Positions 1 through 6,171 of a stretch of 8,622 nt of DNA are shown here, in pieces (the stretch's first letter is position 1; the number at the start of each line of letters is the position of its first letter). The notes beneath the pieces are model-generated. The model had not been told where the DNA came from. It saw nothing but the letters and a program-made list of their open reading frames with translations, and searched no databases. The stretch spans positions 1 to 8,622 of the forward strand of contig JAOAPP010000383.1 in NCBI GenBank assembly GCA_025462985.1, written 5' to 3'. Origin of the DNA: Bryobacterales bacterium (GTDB taxonomy: Bacteria; Acidobacteriota; Terriglobia; Bryobacterales; Bryobacteraceae). A program made the translations under genes and the position numbers.

Positions 1-25
1 TGCCGCCGCCGAATGTTGAGAGAAA

Positions 26-811
26 ATGCAAATCACCAGTCCAAAAAACTCACTCCTGCAGGACGTACGCAAAGCGGCAATGTCGGGCCGCCGGACGGAC
101 GACGGCCTGGTGGTCGCGGAGGGCCCGCATCTCCTCGGGGAAGCGTTGCGCGGAGCCTGGAGTATCGAGCATGTCCTGGTTACGGAAAACTCCCGTCTTC
201 ATCTTTCGGAACTGCTCAGCGGGGTGCAGGCCGATGTGATCGAAGTCTCCGAGCGGGCTTTTGAGGCGACAAGCGCGACGCAAGCCCACCAGGGGGTCAT
301 CACGTTGTTGCGACCTCGGCAGTGGTCCTGGGCCGATCTCATGCGTATCGACGGGATAGTTGTGGTTCTCGATGGCATCCAGGATCCGGGAAATGGGGGT
401 ACTATTATTCGGTCCGCCGAGGCGTTCGGAGCGTCGGGGGTTGTCTTTTTGCGCGGCTCCGTCCATGTGGCGAATGGCAAGTTGTTGAGGGCGGCGGCCG
501 GATCGGCTTTCCGGATCCCAATAATCGAAAACATCACTGCGGAAAGCCTGCTGAGCGAGGCCAAGAAGCACGGATTGACGCTTTACGCGCTCTCGGCGGC
601 GGGAGGAGGAAGACTTTCCGATGTGGATCTGACCCAACCGGCGGCATTGGTGCTCGGGAGCGAAGGAGCCGGAATTTCGCCGCTCATCGCGCGTTCTGCC
701 ATGTCAGTCCGGATTCCTGTCGAGAATGTCGAGTCGCTGAACGTTGGTGTTGCCGGCTCGATCGCGCTCTTCGAGGCCGCGCGGCAGAGGAGCCTGAATG
801 AGCCTGTTTGA
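26..811 (+). CDS. TrmH/SpoU-family RNA 2'-O-ribose methyltransferase
   Basis: Transfers a methyl group from S-adenosylmethionine to a ribose 2'-OH of rRNA or tRNA in the cytoplasm. The 261-residue protein has the two-part layout of the family. An N-terminal substrate-binding part (about residues 4-95) contains VVAEGPHLL at 29-37. A C-terminal SPOUT (trefoil-knot) catalytic domain covers about 110-256. All three SpoU motifs are visible: motif 1 DPGNGGTIIRSA at 120-131 (Asn123, Arg129), motif 2 LGSEGAG at 210-216 (Glu213), and motif 3 from IPVENVESLN at 230-239 to the LFEAARQR end at 248-255. The ATG at 26 is chosen because the family's N-terminal 'ITSPKN' segment starts there; GAGAG at 18-22 is a modest ribosome site only 3 bases upstream. 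It overlaps rarA by 14 bases. The exact target nucleotide (RlmB-like, TrmH-like or another) cannot be read from the sequence, so no symbol is given. Confidence 0.93.
   Translation: MQITSPKNSLLQDVRKAAMSGRRTDDGLVVAEGPHLLGEALRGAWSIEHVLVTENSRLHLSELLSGVQADVIEVSERAFEATSATQAHQGVITLLRPRQWSWADLMRIDGIVVVLDGIQDPGNGGTIIRSAEAFGASGVVFLRGSVHVANGKLLRAAAGSAFRIPIIENITAESLLSEAKKHGLTLYALSAAGGGRLSDVDLTQPAALVLGSEGAGISPLIARSAMSVRIPVENVESLNVGVAGSIALFEAARQRSLNEPV
786..792 (+). promoter_or_regulatory. Shine-Dalgarno site for rarA inside the upstream gene
   Basis: AGAGGAG lies 5 bases before the ATG at 798, within the last codons of the methyltransferase gene. It fixes the rarA start and implies translational coupling of the two overlapping genes. 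Confidence 0.75.
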
Positions 812-2165
812 CCCGTTTCCGTTGGGCGATCTACCCCTTCCCTCCTCCGACGAGGAAGACTCGGGACGTCCGCTTGCCGAACGGATGCGTCCGCGAAGTC
901 TGGACGAGTACATCGGCCAGTACCAGGTGGTAGGGCCTGGCAAGCCGCTGCGCATCCAGATAGAAAGCGGAAATGTCAGCTCTCTCATCCTCTGGGGGCC
1001 GCCCGGGTCCGGGAAGACTACCCTGGCGTCGCTCGTGGCGCGGCACAGCAAAGCTGAATTTGTCCAATTTAGTGCCGTTTTGAGTGGAATCAAAGAGATT
1101 AAGGCCGTAATGGCCGACGCAGAGAAGGCGCGCAAGCTCGGCCGGAAGACAGTGCTCTTTATTGATGAGATACACCGGTTCAACAAGGCCCAGCAGGACG
1201 CGTTTCTGCCGTACGTTGAACGGGGCGATGTGATCCTTGTCGGTGCGACTACCGAGAACCCTTCCTTCGAGGTAGTCTCGGCCTTGCTGTCCCGGACAAA
1301 AGTCTATGTTTTGAAGGCCTTAGACACTCAGGATGTGATGCTGGTGTTGCGAAAGGCGATCGAAACTCCGCATCGCGGATTGGGGCATTTGGGCCTAAAG
1401 CTATCCGAGGAACTATCCGAAGAGATAGCTGTGGCATCGAGCGGTGACGCGCGGGCGGCTCTCAACACCCTGGAAGCAGCGGCTCAGGCTGCAAGGGATG
1501 GCGTGATTACGCCGGAAGCGGTGGCTGCCACGTTGCAGCGAAAAATCCTGCTGTATGACAAGGGTGGAGAGGAGCATTTCAATCTAATTTCGGCTTTGCA
1601 CAAGTCGGTCCGTTCGAGTGATCCCGATGCAGCGCTTTACTGGCTGGCTCGGATGATGTACGCGGGGGAGGATCGGATGTATCTGGCTCGTCGGCTTGTA
1701 CGGATGGCGATCGAGGAGATCGGGCTGGCCGATCCTGACGCAGTACAGCAGGCCATGGCCTGCATGCAGGCCGTACATTTCCTGGGAGAACCGGAGGGGG
1801 ACCAGGCGTTGGCCCAAATAGCGATATACTTAGCACTCGCACCCAAGTCGGACGCCGCTTATCGGGCCCTAAGTGTAGTCACTGATACGGTCGAGCAGAC
1901 ACCGGCCGCCCCCGTTCCGCTCCGTCTGCGAAATGCACCAACCAGTTTAATGAAAAACATGGGCTACGCCAAAGGCTACAAGCATGCTCACGGCGAGCCG
2001 GACGCAGTCACCGACATGCAGTGCCTTCCGGAGACTCTGGCTGGCCACACCTTTTACCATCCCTCTGACAGGGGATTTGAACAAAAATTGCAAGAGAGAA
2101 TGCGATGGCTGGAAAAAAAGAAAAAGAAAATGGCCGGATTGACCGAAGAGGACATAGAACGCTAA
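798..2165 (+). CDS. rarA: Replication-associated recombination protein A (RarA/MgsA), AAA+ ATPase
   Basis: An AAA+ ATPase of the RarA/MgsA/WRNIP1 family that acts at stalled replication forks and gaps, with SSB as a known partner in E. coli. At 455 residues it matches the usual length of about 430-450. Visible motifs: Walker A GPPGSGKTT at 67-75, Walker B FIDEIHRFNKAQQDAF from 121 (Asp123, Glu124), sensor 1 GATTENPSF at 139-147, and arginine finger SALLSR at 151-156. The MgsA-type C-terminal tetramerisation domain follows, with DKGGEEHFNLISALHKSVR and RMMYAGEDRMYLARRLVRMA segments, and GYAKGYKHAH near the end. The ATG at 798 has a good Shine-Dalgarno and overlaps the upstream gene by 14 bases. 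Oddities: the usual GQ-E-H-L-L-G segment after the N-terminal box reads GQYQVVG (40-46), and the tail has a five-lysine run (440-444) encoded by an A-rich slippery stretch. Identification is secure. Confidence 0.97.
   Translation: MSLFDPFPLGDLPLPSSDEEDSGRPLAERMRPRSLDEYIGQYQVVGPGKPLRIQIESGNVSSLILWGPPGSGKTTLASLVARHSKAEFVQFSAVLSGIKEIKAVMADAEKARKLGRKTVLFIDEIHRFNKAQQDAFLPYVERGDVILVGATTENPSFEVVSALLSRTKVYVLKALDTQDVMLVLRKAIETPHRGLGHLGLKLSEELSEEIAVASSGDARAALNTLEAAAQAARDGVITPEAVAATLQRKILLYDKGGEEHFNLISALHKSVRSSDPDAALYWLARMMYAGEDRMYLARRLVRMAIEEIGLADPDAVQQAMACMQAVHFLGEPEGDQALAQIAIYLALAPKSDAAYRALSVVTDTVEQTPAAPVPLRLRNAPTSLMKNMGYAKGYKHAHGEPDAVTDMQCLPETLAGHTFYHPSDRGFEQKLQERMRWLEKKKKKMAGLTEEDIER
2114..2120 (+). 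other. In-frame A AAA AAG heptamer (possible -1 frameshift site) in rarA
   Basis: The rarA reading frame passes through A_AAA_AAG, the same heptamer and phasing used in E. coli dnaX. A -1 slip here would replace the last 14 codons of rarA with 34 others, ending at the TAG at 2222-2224 beyond the PilZ start, to give a protein of about 475 instead of 455 residues. No convincing downstream hairpin was found, so function is unproven; A-rich lysine tails also occur without frameshifting. Confidence 0.25.
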
Positions 2166-2185
2166 TTAGTTGTAAGCTAGAGATC

Positions 2186-2189
2186 GGAG
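2186..2189 (+). promoter_or_regulatory. Shine-Dalgarno site deciding the GTG start of the PilZ gene
   Basis: GGAG stands 10 bases before the GTG at 2200. A TAA in the same frame at 2197-2199 directly precedes that GTG, so no earlier in-frame start is possible. Confidence 0.5.
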
Positions 2190-2199
2190 TTTTTCTTAA

Positions 2200-2574
2200 G
2201 TGCTGGAAAATATTCTTACATTAGGCTCTCGCTTGGAGGCTCCGGAGATCCCTAATGCCGAACGCCGGCGGTCGAGCCGGTTTCCTATTGAGCGAGAGCT
2301 GCGTTATAAGACGCTCAATCAGCGCGCAGAAGCTCTAGGTGGAAACGGGAAGACCTTGAACATCAGTAGTTCGGGTGTACTTTTTACATCCGAGCATGAG
2401 TTCCCAGTCGGAACCCGTCTTGAGGTATCAATCAGCTGGCCGGCGCAATTGAACGAGCGCTGTTTGCTAAATTTGGTAGCCCGCGGTCGAGTGACCCGGT
2501 TCAGCAAGGGTCAGCTTGCCTTGCAGATTCAGCAATACGAGTTCCGGACGCAAAGCCGTCCCGGTCAGCGCTAG
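2200..2574 (+). CDS. Single-domain PilZ protein (putative c-di-GMP receptor)
   Basis: A 124-residue cytoplasmic protein consisting almost entirely of one PilZ beta-barrel domain. PilZ domains bind the second messenger cyclic di-GMP and pass the signal on, often through protein contacts, to motility, exopolysaccharide or transcription targets. Both ligand signatures are present: RxxxR at Arg23 and Arg27 (in ERRRSSRF), and N/DxSxxG at Asn54-Ser56-Gly59 (LNISSSG). The following strands (VGTRLEVSISWP, LVARGRVTRF, QLALQIQQYEF) complete a typical barrel. There is no membrane segment and no fused output domain, so it must act through a partner. Translation starts at GTG with an in-frame stop directly upstream. 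It sits 34 bases after rarA and 54 bases before the NtrY-like kinase, which suggests but does not prove a link to that two-component system. The PilZ call is solid; the output is unknown. Confidence 0.88.
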   Translation: MLENILTLGSRLEAPEIPNAERRRSSRFPIERELRYKTLNQRAEALGGNGKTLNISSSGVLFTSEHEFPVGTRLEVSISWPAQLNERCLLNLVARGRVTRFSKGQLALQIQQYEFRTQSRPGQR

Positions 2575-2617
2575 TGAAGAGGGCTGGCGCGTTCGTTTTT
2601 TCCTTGACTGGGCTACC

Positions 2618-2665
2618 ATGACAGTGTTGTGCGTCGACATCTTGCATTCGCCGCTGCAGCGCTAA
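2618..2665 (+). other. Short ATG-initiated ORF overlapping the kinase start (15 codons)
   Basis: An ATG 11 bases before the kinase GTG opens a 15-codon frame (MTVLCVDILHSPLQR) that ends at TAA 2663-2665 inside the kinase gene. It could be chance, or it could deliver ribosomes that re-initiate on the poorly marked kinase start. There is no clear Shine-Dalgarno for it. Confidence 0.15.
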
Positions 2666-4728
2666 GCTTCCTTGTTCTCTTTGCTTTACTGATCTGGCAG
2701 GGATCTTTCCGCATTCAGTACGCTCCCTCCGATCGCAGTGAAACGGTCGTTGTCTGGGCTGTATCTACGGTCATTTTTCTGTTGACCGTGGTACTTGCCT
2801 TCATGCTCTTCCGGGCCGGCGTAAAGGTCTATATCGACCGGCAGCGAAACCGGGAGGGCTCTCGCATCCGTTCGAAGCTCCTCATTGGGGCTCTTGTGTT
2901 GACGCTCACTCCGACACTGTTCTATGTCGTATTCAGCGTCTATGTGCTGAACCGTCATCTCGATGCTTGGTTCAGCGCTCCGGCCCGTCATATACAAGCG
3001 GACCTCCAAGACCTGGACAGTTCCTACCGGCAGGAAACCCAAAAACGGGTACAAGCCGAGACCAATTGGGTCAGCCTCTTGCCTCAAACGAAGCAGGCGG
3101 CAGCGACGGGCGGTATCGACGGCGCGTTCTTCCGCAGCCTCGGCAACCAGCACGGGTTTCGCCAGATATTGCTCACTCCGCGGAGTGGTGTGCCAATGCT
3201 CCTGTTCCAGTCGCTCGAGAAAGGATCCGCGGGGGTGCTGCACGCCAGTGCGGAAGTGGTGGATGGGAACACGATTCTGGGCCGTCTGAGCATTCAGGCT
3301 ACTGAAAGTGACGATGGGACGGCGGACGACTTGAGCGCCAAAGCAAGCACGCTTCGACGCTTTGCGGACGCTGAAGGGGGTCGGAGCAAAATCTATCAGG
3401 ATACTTACTTTCGCCTGATCTGCCTCATCACCGTTTTCGTTCTATTTTTCGCTTCGTGGACGGCTCAGATCCTGTCCCGCCAAATCAGTATTCCCATATC
3501 CGCCCTGCTGGGCGCCGCACGGGAAGTCAGGAGAGGAAACCTCTCTTACCGGGTCCGGGTGAATGCGATGGACGAAATGGCAACCCTCGTCAGGGCGTTC
3601 AACGAGATGACCAGCGATCTGGAGGGAAATGCCCGAGAATTGGAGGTACGCCGCAGGTTTATGGAGGCGATCCTCGAAAGCATTCCGACCGGGGTCATTT
3701 CATTATCGTCCGATGAGCGCATCGAAAGAGTCAACCGAGCGCTTGGCGGCATCTTCCCTCCCGAGGTCGCGAACTCCGCGCAGAAATTGAGCGACCTGTT
3801 TTCAACCGAAGATCTGGCTGAGATCCGCTACCTGATGAAGCGTGCGAGAAGAACAGGCGCGGCGGCTTCCCAGCTGGAATTACAGCGCGAGTCCTCCGTT
3901 TTGCATCTGGCTGTGACGGTGGCCTCACTGGAAGAGCGGCGCGGGTTTGTGCTCGTCCTGGAGGACACCAGCGACCTGCTGCGCGCCCAAAAGGCAGCTG
4001 CGTGGCAAGAGGTCGCTCGCCGCATAGCTCATGAGATCAAGAACCCGTTGACACCTATTTCCCTTTGCGCCGAACGAATCGGCAGACAGATCGGCCGGCT
4101 CACGCTGCCGCCGGAAACTAAAGCCATTTTGGATGAGTGTACGCAGACCATTCAGCAGGAAGTCCAGACGGTCAAATCGCTGGTGGATGAGTTTTCGCAG
4201 TTTTCCCGATTTCCCACGGCTAAGCCCGTACCCGTTGATTTGAACGAGATCGTGGAGAGCGCCATCTCCGTATTCGCGGGCCGCCTTGAGAGAATAAATT
4301 TAATGGTTCATCTCTCAGAGGATTTGCCGCTGGTTCTTGCGGACAGGGAGCAAATAAGGCGAGTGATCGTGAACCTAATCGATAATGCCGCCGAGGCGAT
4401 GATCGATGCGCCGCTTCGGGAGTTGCGGATAGCTACAGCGTACCGGTCCCCGGAGATCGTTGAGCTTTCGCTCTCCGATACAGGCACAGGGGTTTCTGCG
4501 ACCGACAAAGAGAAGCTATTTCTCCCTTATTTCTCCACGAAAGCCCGTGGAACAGGGCTGGGCCTGGCGATTGTCAGCCGCATCGTCACCGAGCATCAGG
4601 GCCGGGTTCGTGTGGAGGATAATCTGCCGTCCGGTACTCGCTTCGTGATTGAGCTGAGTACCGTTGCCGCTGCAGATTTGCCTGCTCTTGACACACTGGA
4701 AGCGTCGCCCGCCAGTTTGCGGGCATAG
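2629..4728 (+). CDS. NtrY-like membrane sensor histidine kinase
   Basis: Membrane sensor kinase that should autophosphorylate on His468 and pass the phosphate to the regulator encoded next. It has 699 residues in NtrY order. Transmembrane helices lie at about 5-23, 39-61, 84-106 and 261-282, with an Arg/Lys-rich cytoplasmic loop at 62-83 and an extracytoplasmic sensor region at about 107-259. Then come HAMP (about 283-336), PAS (about 342-450) and HisKA with H-box RRIAHEIKNPLTPI (464-477). The HATPase domain has N box NLIDNAAEA (582-590), G1 DTGTGV (617-622) and F/G2 box PYFSTKARGTGLGLAI (633-648). The PYFSTKARGTGLGLAI signature and multi-helix N-terminus favour NtrY over soluble NtrB. The GTG at 2629 is the first possible start after an in-frame TGA at 2605, other than CTG, and it has no clear Shine-Dalgarno. 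The signal sensed is unknown; NtrY relatives have been tied to nitrogen or redox responses. Confidence 0.92.
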   Translation: MRRHLAFAAAALSFLVLFALLIWQGSFRIQYAPSDRSETVVVWAVSTVIFLLTVVLAFMLFRAGVKVYIDRQRNREGSRIRSKLLIGALVLTLTPTLFYVVFSVYVLNRHLDAWFSAPARHIQADLQDLDSSYRQETQKRVQAETNWVSLLPQTKQAAATGGIDGAFFRSLGNQHGFRQILLTPRSGVPMLLFQSLEKGSAGVLHASAEVVDGNTILGRLSIQATESDDGTADDLSAKASTLRRFADAEGGRSKIYQDTYFRLICLITVFVLFFASWTAQILSRQISIPISALLGAAREVRRGNLSYRVRVNAMDEMATLVRAFNEMTSDLEGNARELEVRRRFMEAILESIPTGVISLSSDERIERVNRALGGIFPPEVANSAQKLSDLFSTEDLAEIRYLMKRARRTGAAASQLELQRESSVLHLAVTVASLEERRGFVLVLEDTSDLLRAQKAAAWQEVARRIAHEIKNPLTPISLCAERIGRQIGRLTLPPETKAILDECTQTIQQEVQTVKSLVDEFSQFSRFPTAKPVPVDLNEIVESAISVFAGRLERINLMVHLSEDLPLVLADREQIRRVIVNLIDNAAEAMIDAPLRELRIATAYRSPEIVELSLSDTGTGVSATDKEKLFLPYFSTKARGTGLGLAIVSRIVTEHQGRVRVEDNLPSGTRFVIELSTVAAADLPALDTLEASPASLRA

Positions 4729-4730
4729 CC

Positions 4731-4736
4731 AGGTAG
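4731..4736 (+). promoter_or_regulatory. Probable ribosome site for the response regulator
   Basis: AGGTAG lies 9 bases before the ATG at 4746, in the 17-base gap after the kinase stop. It is an imperfect Shine-Dalgarno but the only candidate there. Confidence 0.4.
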
Positions 4737-4745
4737 CCAACTCAC

Positions 4746-6134
4746 ATGCTCGTTCGCGGCCCCAAAGTCCTGATTGTTGACGATGAGAGCAACATTCGCC
4801 AGTCTCTGAAAGGTGTGCTCTCGGACGAAAATTACGATTGCACCGCAGTGGAGAACGGTGAAGCCTGTTTAGCCGAGCTCGCGCGTCAGTCTTTCGAAGC
4901 CATCCTTCTCGATATCTGGATGCCCGGCCTCGACGGTCTCGCCACGTTGTCGCGCATTCAGGAGCTTCCTGCCGACTCGCGTCCGGCTGTGATCATGATC
5001 TCGGGCCACGGCAACATTGAAACGGCCGTGAGGGCGACCAAGCTCGGCGCGTTCGATTTCGTCGAGAAGCCGCTGACGATCGACAAGGTCAGCCTCGCGT
5101 TGAAGAATGCCGTGCACCAGCGAAGGTCCGACCTCGAATTGCAGCGGCTTCGGGAGGATGGCGTTCAGCCCGAGATTCTCGGCGAGAGCGTCCCGATGAA
5201 GGCGCTGCGCCAGCAGCTAAAACTCATGGCGGGCACGAACGGCCGAGTGCTGATCTATGGCGAGAGCGGGACCGGCAAAGAACTCGTTGCCCGCGCGATT
5301 CACCGCTCGAGCGCACGCGCCCACGGACCATTCGTGGAGGTGAACTGTGCAGCTCTCCCCGAAGATCTCATCGAGAGTGAGTTGTTCGGGCACCGGTTTA
5401 AGAATCAGGACGGAACGCCGGATCACAAGGTCGGGAAGTTGCAGAAGGCTCATGGCGGTACGTTTTTCCTGGACGAAGTGGGAGACATGAGCCTGAAAAC
5501 CCAGGCCAAAGTGCTGCGTGCTTTGGATGAGCATCGCTTTGAACCGATCGGAGCGCCACAGTCCATCCAGGTGGATGCTCGCGTTATCGCTGCGACAAAC
5601 AAAAACCTGGAGAAAGAGATCGAGCGTGGCAACTTCCGCGAAGACCTCTTCTATCGGCTCAACGTGATTCCCTTCACCGTTCCCCCGCTCCGTGAAAGAG
5701 CCGAGGATATTCCGCTGCTCTCGTCACACTTCCTCCGCGAGTATGCCCGCTCGTACGGTCGAAAGCCCAAGGAGTTGAGTGAGGATGCAGTCGCATGCCT
5801 GATGGAGTACCACTGGCCGGGCAACGTGCGCGAGCTCCGTAATCTGATGGAGCGCCTGGTGATCCTTTACCCGCAGAACAGGATTGAAGCACGGCATCTT
5901 CCGCTCGAGAGCGTCCGCAAGAATCAAAACAAGCAGTGGAACGGCATCGGAACGCTGCACGACGTTAAGGAAGCCGCAGAGCGCGACTACATCCTGCGGA
6001 AGCTGGAAGAAACGAGTGGGAATATCACACGGGCCGCTGAATTGCTGGGCCTTGAACGGAGCAACCTGTATCGCAAGATGAAGAATCTGGGAATCGCTCC
6101 TAAAGATCAGACGCGAGCCGAAGAAACTTTGTAA
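4746..6134 (+). CDS. NtrX-like response regulator (receiver, AAA+, Fis HTH) lacking the GAFTGA motif
   Basis: DNA-binding response regulator and presumed phosphate acceptor from the kinase just upstream. Three domains are seen in 462 residues. The receiver (about 6-120) has Asp12, Asp13, phospho-acceptor Asp56, Ser86 and Lys108. The AAA+ domain (about 145-385) has Walker A GESGTGKE 172-179, Walker B GGTFFLDE 237-244, sensor IAATN 281-285, arginine fingers in FREDLFYRLN 297-306 and WPGNVREL 357-364. A C-terminal Fis-type helix-turn-helix occupies about 407-450 (ITRAAELLGLERSNLYRKMK). Most notable, the loop between ELFGH and VGK reads RFKNQDGTPDHK where sigma-54 activators have EKGAFTGA. The loop length is kept but the motif is gone. 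This is a trait of NtrX-type proteins rather than NtrC, so it probably represses or activates without remodelling sigma-54 polymerase. The ATG at 4746 places the receiver start correctly. Targets are unknown. Confidence 0.93.
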   Translation: MLVRGPKVLIVDDESNIRQSLKGVLSDENYDCTAVENGEACLAELARQSFEAILLDIWMPGLDGLATLSRIQELPADSRPAVIMISGHGNIETAVRATKLGAFDFVEKPLTIDKVSLALKNAVHQRRSDLELQRLREDGVQPEILGESVPMKALRQQLKLMAGTNGRVLIYGESGTGKELVARAIHRSSARAHGPFVEVNCAALPEDLIESELFGHRFKNQDGTPDHKVGKLQKAHGGTFFLDEVGDMSLKTQAKVLRALDEHRFEPIGAPQSIQVDARVIAATNKNLEKEIERGNFREDLFYRLNVIPFTVPPLRERAEDIPLLSSHFLREYARSYGRKPKELSEDAVACLMEYHWPGNVRELRNLMERLVILYPQNRIEARHLPLESVRKNQNKQWNGIGTLHDVKEAAERDYILRKLEETSGNITRAAELLGLERSNLYRKMKNLGIAPKDQTRAEETL

Positions 6135-6141
6135 CCTTAGC

Positions 6142-6171
6142 GCGGATCTCTCCGCATCCTAAAGCGGATGC
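6142..6171 (+). promoter_or_regulatory. Two mutually exclusive hairpins over the photolyase start
   Basis: GCGGA (6142-6146) can pair with TCCGC (6151-6155) around a 4-base loop. Alternatively GCATCC (6154-6159) can pair perfectly with GGATGC (6166-6171) around a 6-base loop, which buries the ATG at 6168-6170. The two share G6154 and C6155, so only one can form fully. This would suit control of translation initiation, but both stems are short and the arrangement may be chance. Confidence 0.25.

Noticed and set aside
2..19. Possible end of an upstream gene (codons reading A-A-A-E-C then TGA at 17-19)
   Set aside because: Only five codons are visible, too few to support a gene, although the close spacing to the next ATG would fit one.
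50..637. Minus-strand open frame of 195 codons under the methyltransferase gene
   Set aside because: It is fully antisense to a gene with all SpoU motifs; the product is low-complexity and unrecognised.
2162..2169. Palindrome CTAATTAG at the rarA stop codon
   Set aside because: It is only 8 bases and isolated, with no repeat copies or neighbouring operator-like sites.
2564..2601. Possible terminator: GTCAGC/GCTGGC stem followed by TTTTTT (2596-2601) after the PilZ gene
   Set aside because: The stem includes a G-T pair, has a 13-base loop, and is separated from the T run by seven bases, so it is too weak to call.
2604..2609. TTGACT before the kinase gene as a -35 box
   Set aside because: The position for a -10 falls on the GTG start and is not TATAAT-like.
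4688..4693. Perfect TTGACA resembling a -35 box before the response regulator
   Set aside because: It is inside the kinase coding end and no -10-like hexamer occurs at 16-18 bases spacing, so a separate promoter is not supported.
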